Positions 7,403 to 17,824 of a DNA stretch of 30,814 nt are shown here, in pieces. Made by a program: the position numbers and the translations under genes. The DNA comes from an uncultured Roseateles sp. Lineage in GTDB: Bacteria; Pseudomonadota; Gammaproteobacteria; Burkholderiales; Burkholderiaceae. The first letter of the stretch is position 1; each line of letters opens with the position of its first letter. A model generated the notes under the pieces. The model did no database searches and was not told the origin of the DNA. It worked only from the letters and a program-made list of their open reading frames with translations. The stretch lies in assembly GCA_946886855.1 (NCBI GenBank), contig CAMPJJ010000069.1:1-30814 (forward strand), read 5' to 3'.

Positions 7403-8271
7403 ACCCGACGACCCGTTCACCGATCCGCAATGCGATGAGCATCGACGTGGAGGACTACTTCCAGGTCTCCGCCTTCGCGCCCTACATCGCCCGCGGCGAC
7501 TGGGACGCGCGCGAATGCCGCGTGGAGCGCAACATCGCGCGCATCCTCGATCTGCTCGACGCCAAGCAGGTCAAGGCGACCTTCTTCACCCTGGGCTGGA
7601 TCGCGCAGCGCTACCCGCAGATCGTGCGCGAGATCGTCGCGCGCGGTCATGAACTGGCCAGCCACGGCTACGGCCACGAGCGCGCCAGCGACCTGGACCG
7701 CGCCGCGTTCCGCAAGGACGTCGGCGACGCCAAGGCGCTGCTGGAGGACCTGGGCGGCGTCGAGGTCAAGGGCTACCGCGCCCCGAGTTTCTCCATCGGC
7801 AAGGACAACCTCTGGGCGTTCGACGTGCTGGCCGAATGCGGTTACCGCTACAGCTCCAGCGTCTATCCGATTGAGCACGACCACTACGGCATGCCCGATT
7901 CGCCGCGCTTCGCCTACGAGGTCCGTCCGGGCCTGATCGAGGTGCCGGTGACGACGCTGCGCTGGCGCGGCAAGAACTATCCGAGCAGCGGCGGCGGCTG
8001 GTTCCGGCTGCTGCCCTACGGCGTGTCGCGCTGGATGATCGAGCGTTTCAACCGCATCGAAGGCCGCAGCGCGGTCTTCTACTTCCATCCCTGGGAGATC
8101 GATCCGGCGCAGCCGCGCATTGCCGGCATCGACGCGAAGACGCGTTTCCGCCATTACGTCAACATCGGCCGCACCGAGTCGCGCATCGAGCAGCTGCTCG
8201 GCGACTTCGCCTGGGCGCGGATGGACGAGATCTTCCTCGCGCCGACCGGCGCCGAGCGGTTGGCGGCATGA
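7399..8271 (+). CDS. XrtA-associated NodB-type polysaccharide deacetylase
   Basis: 290 aa carbohydrate esterase family 4 protein, likely removing N-acetyl groups from the exopolysaccharide. The start of the NodB domain reads AMSIDVEDYFQVSAF with the catalytic acidic pair in DVED (16-19). The metal-binding histidines are in HGYGH (89-93), followed by YRAPSFS (126-132) and FYFHPWEID (228-236). These are the hallmarks of the PEP-CTERM-locus deacetylase subfamily. No signal peptide is seen, so it may act on lipid-linked precursors in the cytoplasm. The start at 7399 overlaps the ATPase stop by four bases; an in-frame ATG at 7435 is possible. The stop overlaps the next start (ATGA). Confidence 0.92.
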   Translation: MNPTTRSPIRNAMSIDVEDYFQVSAFAPYIARGDWDARECRVERNIARILDLLDAKQVKATFFTLGWIAQRYPQIVREIVARGHELASHGYGHERASDLDRAAFRKDVGDAKALLEDLGGVEVKGYRAPSFSIGKDNLWAFDVLAECGYRYSSSVYPIEHDHYGMPDSPRFAYEVRPGLIEVPVTTLRWRGKNYPSSGGGWFRLLPYGVSRWMIERFNRIEGRSAVFYFHPWEIDPAQPRIAGIDAKTRFRHYVNIGRTESRIEQLLGDFAWARMDEIFLAPTGAERLAA

Positions 8272-9326
8272 GCGCCGAGCTGAAGGGAGCGATCCAGGTC
8301 AAGCACCTCGCGCTGAAGGACGCGGACGGCGCCAGGCGCTGGGACGCCTTCGTGCAGCGCTGCCCGTCGGCCACCTTCTTCCACCTGGCCGCCTGGCAGC
8401 GGATCATCCGCAAGCAGTTCGGCCACACGGGCTATTTCCTGTACGCCGAGCGCGACGGCGTCATCGAGGGCGTGCTGCCGCTGGCCGAGAACAAGAGCCG
8501 GCTCTTCGGCCACGCGCTGGTGGGGCTGCCCTTCGCCGTCTACGGCGGCGTCGCCGCGACCAGCGACGACGCGGCCCGCGCGCTCGAGGACGAGGCCCAG
8601 GCGCTGGCGCGCCGCCTCGGCGTCGAGCACCTGGAGCTGCGCAATGTCGAGCGTCGCCACCTCGACTGGCCGCACCAGGACCTCTACGTGACCTTCCGCA
8701 AGGAGATCCTCGAGGACGAGGAGGCCAACATGCTGGCCATCCCGCGCAAGCAGCGCGCGATGGTCCGCAAGGGCATCAAGAACGAGCTGAAGGCCGAGAT
8801 CGACCGCGACGTGTCGCGCTTCTTCGCGCTCTATGCGGACAACGTCCACCGCCACGGCACGCCGGCGATGCCCAAGCGCTACTTCCAGGCGCTGCTCGAC
8901 GAGTTCGGCGACGCGGCCGAGGTGCTGATCGTCAGCAGTCCGCAGGGCGAGCCGCTGTCCGGCGTGCTGAGCTTCTACTTCCGCGACGAGGTGCTGCCGT
9001 ACTACGCCGGCGACGCGGTCGCCGCGCGCGACCTGGCCGCCAACGACTTCAAGTACTGGGAGCTGATGCGCCGCGCCTGCGGCCGCGGGCTCAAGGTCTT
9101 CGACTACGGCCGCAGCAAGCAGGGCACCGGCAGCTATTCGTTCAAGAAGAACTGGGGCTTCGAGCCCACGCCGCTGAACTACGAGTACTGCCTCTACAAG
9201 CGCGAAGCCGTGCCGCAGAACAATCCGAGCAACGCCAAGTACCAGCTCATGATCAAGGCCTGGCGCAAGCTGCCGATCGGCGTGGCCAACTGGCTGGGTC
9301 CGCACATCGTGCGCAGCCTGGGCTGA
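8268..9326 (+). CDS. FemAB-like protein, PEP-CTERM/XrtA system-associated
   Basis: 352 aa protein of the FemAB/GNAT superfamily. Relatives transfer aminoacyl or acyl groups to cell-wall or polysaccharide precursors; the donor and acceptor in XrtA loci are not established. The N-terminal half carries a GNAT-like region (ATFFHLAAWQRIIRKQFGH). The C-terminal half has the pattern KQRAMVRKGIKN and then VFDYGRSKQGTGSYSFKKNWG (the last read in two pieces, about 284-304), typical of this subfamily. It overlaps the deacetylase by four bases and precedes the first glycosyltransferase by 10 bp, so it is clearly part of the same operon. Confidence 0.88.
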   Translation: MSAELKGAIQVKHLALKDADGARRWDAFVQRCPSATFFHLAAWQRIIRKQFGHTGYFLYAERDGVIEGVLPLAENKSRLFGHALVGLPFAVYGGVAATSDDAARALEDEAQALARRLGVEHLELRNVERRHLDWPHQDLYVTFRKEILEDEEANMLAIPRKQRAMVRKGIKNELKAEIDRDVSRFFALYADNVHRHGTPAMPKRYFQALLDEFGDAAEVLIVSSPQGEPLSGVLSFYFRDEVLPYYAGDAVAARDLAANDFKYWELMRRACGRGLKVFDYGRSKQGTGSYSFKKNWGFEPTPLNYEYCLYKREAVPQNNPSNAKYQLMIKAWRKLPIGVANWLGPHIVRSLG

Positions 9327-9336
9327 GGACGACGCC

Positions 9337-10560
9337 ATGGCCAACATCCTCTACCTGGTCCACCGGCTGCCGTACCCGCCCAACAAGGGCGACAAGCTGC
9401 GCTCGTACCACCTGCTCAAGCACCTGACCGCGCATCACAAGGTCTGGCTGGGCACCTTCGTCGACGACGCCGAGGACTGGGCCCACGTGCCCGCGCTGCA
9501 GGCGCAGTGCGAGGAGCTCTTCGCCGCCGACCTGAATCCGCTGCTGGCGCGCGTGGCCAGCCTGCGCGGCCTGGCGACCGGCGAGGCGCTGAGCCTGCCC
9601 TACTATCGCCACCGCGCGATGCGCGACTGGATCGCGAAGATCGCCAAGACGCAGCGCTTCGACGCGATCGTCGTGTTCTCGTCGACCATGGCGCAGTACG
9701 CCGAGCAGCTGCGCGCCGTGGCCGGTCCGGTGCCGATGCTGATCGACTTCGTCGACGTGGATTCGGCCAAGTGGAGCGACTACGCCAAGGCCAACCGCTG
9801 GCCCATGTCGTGGCTGTACCGCCGCGAGGGCCGCGAGCTGCTGGCCTATGAGCGCCGCGTCGCGGAACAGGCGCGCTGCTCCTTCTTCGTCACCGAGGGC
9901 GAAAAGGCGCTGTTCCAGCGCCTGTCCTCCACGGGCGCGCCGGTCGAGGCGCTGGGCAACGGCGTGGACAGCGGCTACTTCGCCCCGCTGCCGCAGCAGG
10001 CCAGCCCCTTCGCGCAAGACGAGCTGCCGCTGGTCTTCACCGGCGCGATGGACTACTGGCCCAACGTCGACGCGGTGCAGTGGTTCGCCGCCGAGGTGCT
10101 GCCGCAGCTGCGCCAGCGCTGGCCGACGCTGCGCTTCACCATCGTCGGCCGCGCGCCGACGCCCGCGGTGCTCGCGCTGGCCGGCGACGCCGTGCGCGTG
10201 ACCGGCACCGTGCCTGACGTCCGGCCCTACCTGCAGCATGCGGCGGCCGTGGTCGCGCCCTTGCGCCTGGCGCGCGGCGTGCAGAACAAGATCCTCGAGG
10301 CGATGGCCGTGGGCCGGCCGGTCGTGGCGGCGCGCAGCTGCGTCGAGGCGCTGGGCGCCGACGGCGTGCTGGCCGGCCAGGACCTGCTGTCGGCCGAGAG
10401 CGCCGCCGACTACCTCGAACTGGTGCACGCCCTGCTGAGCGCGCCGACCCGTGCGCAGGCGATCGGCCAGCAGGCGCGGGAACGCGTGCTGCGCCAGTTC
10501 AGCTGGCAGGCGCATCTGGCCAAGCTGGACGGCTACCTGCCGCAAGGACAGGCGGCATGA
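9337..10560 (+). CDS. XrtA-associated sugar transferase 1 (GT4-type, stp1-like)
   Basis: 407 aa GT-B-fold glycosyltransferase. The N terminus [19 protein letters not shown] is characteristic of the PEP-CTERM/EpsH1-associated transferase found just before the exosortase gene. The C-terminal nucleotide-sugar domain has LGNGVD near 205-210 and the acidic motif [17 protein letters not shown]. It would add a sugar to the lipid-linked repeat unit at the inner membrane; the sugar cannot be read from sequence. A GAGGA Shine-Dalgarno precedes the ATG. The stop overlaps the exosortase start (ATGA). Confidence 0.9.
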   Translation: MANILYLVHRLPYPPNKGDKLRSYHLLKHLTAHHKVWLGTFVDDAEDWAHVPALQAQCEELFAADLNPLLARVASLRGLATGEALSLPYYRHRAMRDWIAKIAKTQRFDAIVVFSSTMAQYAEQLRAVAGPVPMLIDFVDVDSAKWSDYAKANRWPMSWLYRREGRELLAYERRVAEQARCSFFVTEGEKALFQRLSSTGAPVEALGNGVDSGYFAPLPQQASPFAQDELPLVFTGAMDYWPNVDAVQWFAAEVLPQLRQRWPTLRFTIVGRAPTPAVLALAGDAVRVTGTVPDVRPYLQHAAAVVAPLRLARGVQNKILEAMAVGRPVVAARSCVEALGADGVLAGQDLLSAESAADYLELVHALLSAPTRAQAIGQQARERVLRQFSWQAHLAKLDGYLPQGQAA

Positions 10561-12212
10561 GCGCCACCACGCCCTCCGCGCTCCAGCAGCGCGGCGTCCC
10601 CGACGCCTGGCGCCGCCCGCTGACGGTGCTGGCGCTGCTCGTCGTCGCGCTGCTGCTGCTGTACCGGCACACCGCGCTCGGCATGGTGACGATCTGGTGG
10701 CGGTCCGGCACCTTCACGCATGCCTTCCTGGTGCCGCCCATCGTGCTGTGGCTGGCCTGGCGGCGGCGCGCGATGGTCGCGCCGCTGACGCCGCGGCCGG
10801 TGCCGTGGCTGGCGCTGCCCATCGTGGCGCTCGGCGGGGTATGGCTGTTCGCCGACTTCGCCGCGATCAACGCGGCCACGCAGTTCAGCTTCGTCGCCAT
10901 GCTGGTGCTGCTGGTCCCGGCGGTGCTGGGCTGGCGCGTCGCGCGCGAGATGGTCTTCCCGCTGGGCTTCCTGTTCTTCTGCGTCCCGGTCGGCGAGTTC
11001 CTGCTGCCGCAGCTGATGGACTGGACCGCGAAGTTCACCGTCGTCGCGCTGCGGCTCAGCGGCCTGCCGGTGTACCAGGAAGGCCTGCAGTTCATCATCC
11101 CGAGCGGCCAGTGGTCGGTCGTCGAGGCCTGCTCCGGCGTGCGCTACCTGATCGCCTCGGCGATGGTGGGCACGCTCTACGCCTACCTCAGCTACCACTC
11201 GAACCGCCGCCGGCTGGGCTTCGTCGCCTTCGCGCTGGCGCTGCCGCTGGTGGCGAACTGGGCGCGCGCCTACCTGATCGTGATGATCGGCCACCTCTCG
11301 GGCAACACCTTGGCCGTCGGCGTCGACCACCTGATCTACGGCTGGCTGTTCTTCGGCATCGTGATGCTGGCGATGTTCCTGATCGGCGCGCGCTGGGCGC
11401 AGCCCGAGCTGCCGCTGGTGCCGCCGCCGCGCGATGTCGCGCCGGCCGCGGCCGGCGCGGGCTGGCTGGCGGCCGTCGCCGTGCTGTTCGCCATCGCGCT
11501 GCCGACCACCGCCGGCGTGCTGCTGCGCCAGGGGCATTCGGCCCCGATCGCCGCGCTGCCCGCGGTGTCCGCGGAACCCGGCTGGTCGGACCAGACCGTC
11601 CCGTCCGACGCCTGGGTGCCCGACTTCGAAGGCGCGAATGCCGCGCTGCATCAGGAGTTCACCGGCCCGGCGCAGGTCGGTGCCGCGAAGCCGCGCGTCG
11701 GCCTGCACCTGCAGTACTTCCGCGACCAGGATTACGAGCGCAAGCTGGTGAGTTCCAGCAACGCCGTCGTGGCCGCCGAGGACAAGCACTGGGCCGTCAC
11801 CGGCCGCGGCGAGGCCCGCTTCGTGCCCGTCACCGGCGGCTCGGCGACGCCGGTCACCATGCTGACCACCCAGGTGCGCGCCTCGTCGCTGGACGCGGTG
11901 ACCGCGCCGCGGATGCTGGTGTGGCACGTGTACTGGATCAACGGCCGGCCGATGACGAGCGCCTGGCAGGCGCGCGTGCGCGGCGCGCTCGAGCGCCTGC
12001 AGGGCCGCGGCGACGACGCGGCGTTGGTGCTCGTCTACACCGAGGCCGACGAGTTGGCGCCGCAGCGGCTGGATCTCTTCCTGCGTCAGCACTGGGGCAC
12101 GATCGATGGTGAACTCCGCCGCGTGCGCGACGGCGGCGCGCGGGGCGCGCCTTCGACGACGCCAGCGACGCCATCGACATTGACGCCCTCGTCGCCAGGA
12201 GCGCCGACATGA
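10557..12212 (+). CDS. xrtA: Exosortase A fused to a C-terminal EpsI domain
   Basis: 551 aa. The N-terminal 290 residues form a multi-spanning membrane transpeptidase-like domain (hydrophobic segments near 22-38, 55-68, 83-98, 110-124, 132-150, 187-201, 211-235, 250-268). The presumed catalytic residues of the family are visible: Cys182 in EACSGVRYL, Arg227 in NWARAYL and His248 in DHLIYGW. Exosortases recognise the C-terminal PEP-CTERM sorting tag of secreted proteins. After another membrane segment (about 302-323), residues 330-520 form an EpsI-like soluble domain with WVPDF and [18 protein letters not shown]. Fusion of EpsI to exosortase A is common. The final 30 residues are Ser/Thr/Pro-rich. 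It overlaps both neighbours by ATGA. No PEP-CTERM substrate is encoded in the window. Confidence 0.93.
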   Translation: MSATTPSALQQRGVPDAWRRPLTVLALLVVALLLLYRHTALGMVTIWWRSGTFTHAFLVPPIVLWLAWRRRAMVAPLTPRPVPWLALPIVALGGVWLFADFAAINAATQFSFVAMLVLLVPAVLGWRVAREMVFPLGFLFFCVPVGEFLLPQLMDWTAKFTVVALRLSGLPVYQEGLQFIIPSGQWSVVEACSGVRYLIASAMVGTLYAYLSYHSNRRRLGFVAFALALPLVANWARAYLIVMIGHLSGNTLAVGVDHLIYGWLFFGIVMLAMFLIGARWAQPELPLVPPPRDVAPAAAGAGWLAAVAVLFAIALPTTAGVLLRQGHSAPIAALPAVSAEPGWSDQTVPSDAWVPDFEGANAALHQEFTGPAQVGAAKPRVGLHLQYFRDQDYERKLVSSSNAVVAAEDKHWAVTGRGEARFVPVTGGSATPVTMLTTQVRASSLDAVTAPRMLVWHVYWINGRPMTSAWQARVRGALERLQGRGDDAALVLVYTEADELAPQRLDLFLRQHWGTIDGELRRVRDGGARGAPSTTPATPSTLTPSSPGAPT

Positions 12213-13402
12213 GCGCCGGCCTGAGCATCGAGCGGGCGCTGGCTTCCGCCGACGAGCGGCCGCTGGTGCTGCACGTGATGTACCGCTTCGACACCGGCGG
12301 GCTCGAGAACGGCGTGGTGAACCTGATCAACCACATGCCGGCGGACCGCTACCGCCACGCGATCGTCGCGCTCACCGAGGTGACCGACTTCCGCAAGCGC
12401 CTGCAGCGCGACGACGTCGCGTGCTTCGCGCTGGACAAGCCGCCGGGGCAGGGCTTCTGGCTCTATCCCAGGCTCTACAAGCTGTTCCGCGCGCTCAAGC
12501 CCGCAATCGTGCACAGCCGCAACCTGGCCGCGCTGGAAGTCCAGCTGCCGGCCTGGGCCGCGCGCGTGCCGGTGCGCATCCATGGCGAGCACGGCCGCGA
12601 CGTCGGCGACCTCGACGGCCGCAACCGCGCCTACCAGCGCGTGCGCCGCTTCTACAGGCCTTTCGTCTCGCACTACATCGCGCTGTCGCGCGACCTCGGC
12701 GACTACCTGACCGGCCCGGTCGGCGTGCCGCCGGCGCGCGTGAGCCAGTTCGTCAACGGCGTCGACACCGCGCGCTTCCAGCGCCAGCAGGTCGAGGCCA
12801 TCCCCGGCTGCCCCTTCGATCCCGCGTCCCACTGGCTGATCGGCACCGTCGGCCGCATGGCGCCGGTGAAGGACCAGGTCATGCTGACGCGCGCCTTCAT
12901 CGCGCTGCTCGCCCAGGCGCCGGAGCTGCGCGCGCGCGCCCGGCTCGTGCTGATCGGCGACGGCCCGCTGCGGGCGCAATGCCAGGCGCTGCTCGACGAG
13001 GCCGGCCTGACCGATCTCGCCTGGCTGCCGGGCGAACGCACCGACGTGCCGGCGGTGATGCGCGGGCTGCATGTCTTCGCACTGCCGTCGCTGGCCGAAG
13101 GCATCTCCAACACCATCCTCGAGGCGATGGCCAGCGGGCTGCCGGTGGTCGCGACCGAGGTCGGCGGCAATGCGGACCTGGTCACGCGCGAGGTGAGCGG
13201 CCTGCTCGTGCCCGCCGCGGAGCCGGGCGCGATGGCCGCGGCGCTGCTGCGTCTGGCGCGCGATCCGGCGCGGGCCGCCGCGATGGGCGACGCCGGCCGG
13301 GTGCGCGTCGAGCGGGATTTCAGCATGCGCGCCATGGTCGCTCGGTACCAGGGCCTGTATGACACGCTGCGCGGCCACAATGCGGCCGGCCACAAGAACT
13401 GA
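12209..13402 (+). CDS. XrtA-associated sugar transferase 2 (GT4-type, stp2-like)
   Basis: 397 aa GT-B glycosyltransferase. The N-terminal motif [20 protein letters not shown] is typical of the transferase immediately after the exosortase in these loci. Other features are [24 protein letters not shown] (start of the donor domain) and the E-x7-E motif in [11 protein letters not shown]. It would extend the polysaccharide repeat unit using a nucleotide sugar. It overlaps the exosortase stop by four bases, implying translational coupling. About 17 residues precede the first beta strand; no better internal start with a Shine-Dalgarno is visible. Confidence 0.9.
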   Translation: MSAGLSIERALASADERPLVLHVMYRFDTGGLENGVVNLINHMPADRYRHAIVALTEVTDFRKRLQRDDVACFALDKPPGQGFWLYPRLYKLFRALKPAIVHSRNLAALEVQLPAWAARVPVRIHGEHGRDVGDLDGRNRAYQRVRRFYRPFVSHYIALSRDLGDYLTGPVGVPPARVSQFVNGVDTARFQRQQVEAIPGCPFDPASHWLIGTVGRMAPVKDQVMLTRAFIALLAQAPELRARARLVLIGDGPLRAQCQALLDEAGLTDLAWLPGERTDVPAVMRGLHVFALPSLAEGISNTILEAMASGLPVVATEVGGNADLVTREVSGLLVPAAEPGAMAAALLRLARDPARAAAMGDAGRVRVERDFSMRAMVARYQGLYDTLRGHNAAGHKN

Positions 13403-13426
13403 CACGGACGGACGCGGGGTAGGACC

Positions 13427-15343
13427 ATGTGCGGAATCAGCGGACTTTTCGATACCCGGGGGCGGCGCGACTTCGACGGCGCGCTGATGCATCGCATCAA
13501 CGACTCGCTGCACCACCGCGGTCCGGATGAGGGCTCCATCCACCTGCAGCCCGGGCTGGCCTTCGGCCATCGCCGGCTGTCCATCATCGACATCGCGACC
13601 GGGCAGCAGCCGCTGTTCAACGCGGACCACTCGGTGGGCATCGTCTTCAACGGCGAGATCTACAACTACCGGGAACTGACGGCGGAGCTGACGGCGCTCG
13701 GCTACCGGTTCCAGACGAAGAGCGACACCGAAGCCATCGTGCACGCCTGGTCCGCCTGGGGCGAGGACTGCGTGCAGAAGCTGCGCGGCATGTTCGCGTT
13801 CGTGATCTGGGACAAGGCCCGCGACCAGCTCTTCATGGCGCGCGACCGGCTGGGCGTGAAGCCGATGTTCTACGGCCTGCTGGACGACGGCACGCTCGTC
13901 TTCGGCTCCGAGCTGAAGGCGCTGCTGGCGCATCCGGGCATGAAGCGCGACATCGTCCCGCAGGCGGTGGAGGAGTACTTCGCGCTGGGCTACGTGGCCG
14001 AGCCGCGCACCATCTTCCGCCAGGCGCTGAAGCTGCCGCCGGCGCACACGCTGGTCATCAAGCGCGGCGAGCCGCTCGGCCAGCCGCGCCGCTACTGGGA
14101 CGTCAACTTCACGACCGACAGCAGGATCGACGAGGTCCAGGCGCAGGAGGAACTGACCCGCCGCCTGCGCGAGGCGGTCAAGCTGCGGCTGATCTCCGAG
14201 GTGCCGCTGGGCGCCTTCCTGTCGGGGGGCGTGGATTCCAGCGCGGTCGTGGCGATGATGGCCGGCGAGACCAACGGGCCGGTGAAGACCTGCTCGATCG
14301 GTTTCGACGACCCGCAGTACAACGAGTCCGAATTCGCCCGGATGGTCGCGGACCGGTACCAGACCGAGCACCATGTCGAGACCGTCCAGAGCGACGACTT
14401 CGACCTGATCGACACGCTGGCGCGGCTCTACGACGAGCCCTACGCCGACAGCTCCGCGATCCCGACCTACCGCGTCTGCCAGCTCGCGCGCAAGCACGTG
14501 ACGGTGGCGCTGTCGGGCGACGGCGGCGACGAGAGCTTCGGCGGCTACCGCCGCTACAAGCTGCACATGATGGAGGAGCGCATGCGCGCCAGCCTGCCGC
14601 TGGGGCTGCGCAAGCCGCTGTTCGGCACGCTGGGCCGGCTCTATCCGAAGGCGGACTGGGCGCCGCGCGTGTTCCGCGCCAAGACGACCTTCCAGGCGCT
14701 GGCGCGCAACTCGGTGGAGGCCTACTTCCACACGATGTCCGTGATCCGCGACAACGAGCGCATGCCGCTGTACAGCGCGCGCTTCAAGTCGGCGCTCGGC
14801 GGCTACACCGCGCGCGACCTGTTCCTGCAGCACGCGGAGCGCGCCAACACCGACGATCCGCTGGCGCTGATCCAGTACATCGACACGCACACCTACCTGG
14901 TCGGCGACATCAACACCAAGGTCGACCGCGCGTCGATGGCGCATTCGCTGGAGGTGCGCGAACCGCTGATGGACCACCCGCTGGTCGAATGGCTGGCGAC
15001 CCTGCCGTCCCACCTGAAGCTGCGCGGCGGCGAGGGCAAGTACCTGTTCAAGAAGACGCTCGAGCCGCATCTGCCGAGCGACGTGCTGTACCGGCCCAAG
15101 ATGGGCTTCGCCGTGCCGCTGTCGCGCTGGTTCCGCGGACCGCTGCGCCAGCGCGTGCGGAGCTCGCTGCTGGGCGGCCCGCTCGCGGACTCGGGCATGT
15201 TCGATCTCAAGACCGTCGGCCAGATGGTCGAGCAGCATGAGAACGGCAGCCGCGACCACAGCACGCCGCTGTGGACCCTGCTGATGTACGACGCCTTCCT
15301 GCGCAACGTCATGGGCGCGACCTCGATGCGCGAGGCCGCCTGA
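13427..15343 (+). CDS. XrtA-associated asparagine-synthase-type amidotransferase
   Basis: 638 aa, full length for the family. The mature protein starts with the glutaminase nucleophile Cys2 (MCGISGLFD). The class II glutamine amidotransferase domain runs to about 215, with HHRGPDEG, FNGEIYNY and ARDRLGVKPMFYG. The synthetase domain has the PP-loop SGGVDSS (266-272) and ALSGDGGDESFGGY. In exosortase A loci such enzymes are thought to amidate a sugar acid or other precursor of the exopolysaccharide, rather than make free asparagine; that role is inferred. GGGGTAGGA precedes the ATG. Compare the second asparagine-synthase-like gene at 27664-29328, which lacks the nucleophile. Confidence 0.92.
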   Translation: MCGISGLFDTRGRRDFDGALMHRINDSLHHRGPDEGSIHLQPGLAFGHRRLSIIDIATGQQPLFNADHSVGIVFNGEIYNYRELTAELTALGYRFQTKSDTEAIVHAWSAWGEDCVQKLRGMFAFVIWDKARDQLFMARDRLGVKPMFYGLLDDGTLVFGSELKALLAHPGMKRDIVPQAVEEYFALGYVAEPRTIFRQALKLPPAHTLVIKRGEPLGQPRRYWDVNFTTDSRIDEVQAQEELTRRLREAVKLRLISEVPLGAFLSGGVDSSAVVAMMAGETNGPVKTCSIGFDDPQYNESEFARMVADRYQTEHHVETVQSDDFDLIDTLARLYDEPYADSSAIPTYRVCQLARKHVTVALSGDGGDESFGGYRRYKLHMMEERMRASLPLGLRKPLFGTLGRLYPKADWAPRVFRAKTTFQALARNSVEAYFHTMSVIRDNERMPLYSARFKSALGGYTARDLFLQHAERANTDDPLALIQYIDTHTYLVGDINTKVDRASMAHSLEVREPLMDHPLVEWLATLPSHLKLRGGEGKYLFKKTLEPHLPSDVLYRPKMGFAVPLSRWFRGPLRQRVRSSLLGGPLADSGMFDLKTVGQMVEQHENGSRDHSTPLWTLLMYDAFLRNVMGATSMREAA

Positions 15344-15392
15344 GTCCTGTGAGTGCCGTGATCCTAGCCTTCCCGATGTCCCTCCGCTCCGC

Positions 15393-16604
15393 ATGAAGAT
15401 CCTCTACCACCATCGCACCGCGTCCAAGGACGGCCAGGCGGTCCACATCGAGGAGATGATCGGCTCGCTGCGGGCGCTCGGCCACGAGGTCCGCGTGGTC
15501 GCGCCCGGCGGCGAATCCGCGCCCGAGGACAAGGCGAAGATGGGCGACGACACGGGCTGGGTGCACCGGCTGCGCGCGAAGCTGCCCAAGTTCGTCTACG
15601 AGCTGCTGGAGCTGGCCTATTCGCTGGTGGCCTACCGCCGCCTCGCCGCCGCGGCCAGGGACTTCCAGCCCGACCTGATCTACGAGCGCTACAACCTCTT
15701 CCTGCTGAGCGGGCTGATGCTCAAGCGGCGCCTGGGGCTGCCGCTGCTGCTGGAGGTGAATGCGCCGCTGGTCGACGAACGCGCGAAGTTCGGCGGCCTC
15801 GCGCTGCCGCGCATCGCGCGCTGGGCCGAAGACACCGTCTGGCGCGGCGCCGACGCGGTGCTGCCGGTGACCAAGGTGCTCGGCGCGATGGTGAGCGCGC
15901 GCGGCGTGCCGCAGGAACGCCTCGTCGTGATCCCGAACGGCATCAACGAGGAGCACTTCGACGCGGCGCCGTCGCCCGAGGCGGCCAAGCGCACGCTCGG
16001 CTGGGACGGCGCGCTGGTGCTGGGCTTCACCGGCTTCGTGCGCGACTGGCACGGCATGGATCGGGTGATCCGCTGGATGGCGACGGACGCGGCGCCCGCG
16101 AATGCGCGGCTGCTGCTGGTCGGCGACGGTCCGGCGCGGGCCGACCTCGAGACGCTGGCCGGCGAGCTGAAGCTCGGCGAGCGCGTGCGCTTCACCGGCG
16201 TCGTGTCCCGCGACGCGGTGCCGGCCTACGTGGCCGCCTTCGACATCGCGCTGCAGCCGGCGGTGGTCGCGTACGCCTCGCCGCTGAAGCTGTTCGAGTA
16301 CCTCGCGCTCGGCAAGGCCATCGTCGCGCCGAACCAGCCCAACATCGAGGAAGTGCTGGACGACGACCTCAACGCGCGGCTCTTCGATCCGGCGCAGCCC
16401 GGCGCGCTGGAAGCGCTGCTGGCACGGCTGGCGTCGGACGAGGCCTTGCGCCGCCGCCTGGGCGAGGGCGCCCGCGCGACGATCGGTCGCCTCCAGCTGA
16501 CCTGGCACGGCAACGCCGCGCGCGTCGTCGCGATCGGACAGGCGCTCAAGAGCGGACAGGGGCCGCGCGCGGCGGCGGCGCCGGTCAAGGACGCGAAGGC
16601 CTGA
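15393..16604 (+). CDS. Glycosyltransferase, GT4-like
   Basis: 403 aa GT-B-fold transferase. The acceptor domain starts MKILYHHRTASKDGQAVHIE with the glycine-containing loop expected there. YERYNLFLLSGLML and LLLEVNAPLVDER are seen mid-domain. The donor domain has IPNGINEEHFD, FTGFVRDWHGMDRVI, LLLVGDGPARADLE and a SPLKLFEYLALGKAIVAP motif with the conserved glutamate. It lies 49 bp after the amidotransferase; that gap shows no terminator and the Shine-Dalgarno is weak. The next glycosyltransferase starts 2 bp after its stop. Donor and acceptor sugars are unknown. Confidence 0.88.
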   Translation: MKILYHHRTASKDGQAVHIEEMIGSLRALGHEVRVVAPGGESAPEDKAKMGDDTGWVHRLRAKLPKFVYELLELAYSLVAYRRLAAAARDFQPDLIYERYNLFLLSGLMLKRRLGLPLLLEVNAPLVDERAKFGGLALPRIARWAEDTVWRGADAVLPVTKVLGAMVSARGVPQERLVVIPNGINEEHFDAAPSPEAAKRTLGWDGALVLGFTGFVRDWHGMDRVIRWMATDAAPANARLLLVGDGPARADLETLAGELKLGERVRFTGVVSRDAVPAYVAAFDIALQPAVVAYASPLKLFEYLALGKAIVAPNQPNIEEVLDDDLNARLFDPAQPGALEALLARLASDEALRRRLGEGARATIGRLQLTWHGNAARVVAIGQALKSGQGPRAAAAPVKDAKA

Positions 16605-16606
16605 GC

Positions 16607-17824
16607 ATGCTGAAGCTGCTGACCTTCTCGACGCTGTACCCGAGCGCGGTGATGCCCAGTCACGGCATCTTCGTGGAGACGCGGCTGCGTCACCTGATCG
16701 CTTCGGGCCAGGCCGAATCGCGCGTCATCGCGCCGGTGCCGTGGTTCCCGCTCAAGGGCGAGCGTTTCGGCGAGTACGGCAGGTTCGCCGCGACGCCGGC
16801 GCGCGAAACGCGCCACGGGCTGGACATCAGCCATCCGCGCTTCGTGCGGCTGCCCAAGGTCGGCATGAGCAGCGCGCCCTACACGCTGGCCTGGACCTTC
16901 CTGCGCGCCGCGCGGCAGCTGCAGGCCAGCGGCTACGACTTCGACCTGATCGACGCGCACTACTTCTATCCCGACGGCGTCGCCGCGGTGATGGTGGCGC
17001 GGGCGCTGGACAAGCCGGTGGTGATCACCGCGCGCGGCACCGACATCAACCTGATCCCGCAGCACGCCTTTCCGCGCAAGCTGATCCTGCGCGCGGCCCA
17101 CCAGGCCGACGCGATGATCACCGTCTGCGAGGCGCTCAAGGACGAGCTCGTCGCGCTGGGCGCGGATCCCGCCAAGGTGACCGCGCTGCGCAACGGCGTG
17201 GACCTGTCGCTCTTCCATCCCGCCGGACGGGACGAGGCGCGCGCCGCGCTGGGCCTGACGACCGAAGCGGGGACGCGCCGCTTCACGCTCGCCTCCGTCG
17301 GTCACCTGATCGAGCGCAAGGGCCATGAACGGGTCATCGGCGCGCTCGCCGAGCTGCCCGACGTCGACCTGCTGATTGCCGGCACCGGCCCGGAGGAGGG
17401 CGCCCTGCGCCGCCTGGCCGAGTCGCTGGGCGTGGCGTCGCGCGTCCGTTTCCTGGGCGCGCTGCCGCAGGCGCGGCTGCGCGAGGTCTACGTCGGCGTC
17501 GACGCGCTGGTGCTCGCGTCGAGCCGCGAAGGCTGGGCCAATGTGCTGCTGGAGGCGATGGCCTGCGGCACGCCGGTGGCGGCCTCCAACGTGTGGGGCA
17601 CGCCCGAGGTCGTGGCCAGCCCCGAAGCCGGCGAACTGATGCCCGAGCGCACCGCGGCCGGCGTGGCCGAGGCGGTGCGCCGGCTGCGCGCGTCGCCCCG
17701 CGATCGCGCCGCGACGCGGCGCTACGCCGAGCGCTTCAGCTGGGATGCGACGACGCAAGGCCAGCTCGACCTGTTCCACCGCATCCTGACCGCGCGCCGG
17801 TCGCCGGAGCTGCGCCATGCGTGA
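16607..17824 (+). CDS. Glycosyltransferase, GT4-like
   Basis: 405 aa. The N terminus LLTFSTLYPSAVMPSHGIFV is typical of GT4 enzymes that act late in exopolysaccharide assembly. The donor half has ITARGTDINLIPQ, LRNGVDLSLF, VGHLIERKGHE, IAGTGPEEGALR and the E-x7-E motif in SREGWANVLLEAMACG. It follows the previous transferase by 2 bp and overlaps the downstream ligase gene by 8 bases, so all three are cotranscribed. Donor and linkage cannot be inferred. Confidence 0.9.
   Translation: MLKLLTFSTLYPSAVMPSHGIFVETRLRHLIASGQAESRVIAPVPWFPLKGERFGEYGRFAATPARETRHGLDISHPRFVRLPKVGMSSAPYTLAWTFLRAARQLQASGYDFDLIDAHYFYPDGVAAVMVARALDKPVVITARGTDINLIPQHAFPRKLILRAAHQADAMITVCEALKDELVALGADPAKVTALRNGVDLSLFHPAGRDEARAALGLTTEAGTRRFTLASVGHLIERKGHERVIGALAELPDVDLLIAGTGPEEGALRRLAESLGVASRVRFLGALPQARLREVYVGVDALVLASSREGWANVLLEAMACGTPVAASNVWGTPEVVASPEAGELMPERTAAGVAEAVRRLRASPRDRAATRRYAERFSWDATTQGQLDLFHRILTARRSPELRHA

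Noticed and set aside
4568..7420. 950-codon open frame on the minus strand
   Set aside because: It lies antisense to four well-supported plus-strand genes and has a low-complexity Val/Gly/Arg/Gln composition typical of GC-rich shadow frames.
12086..15394. 1102-codon open frame on the minus strand
   Set aside because: It is antisense to a glycosyltransferase and an amidotransferase with clear motifs; the product is Arg/Val/Gln/His-rich without domains.
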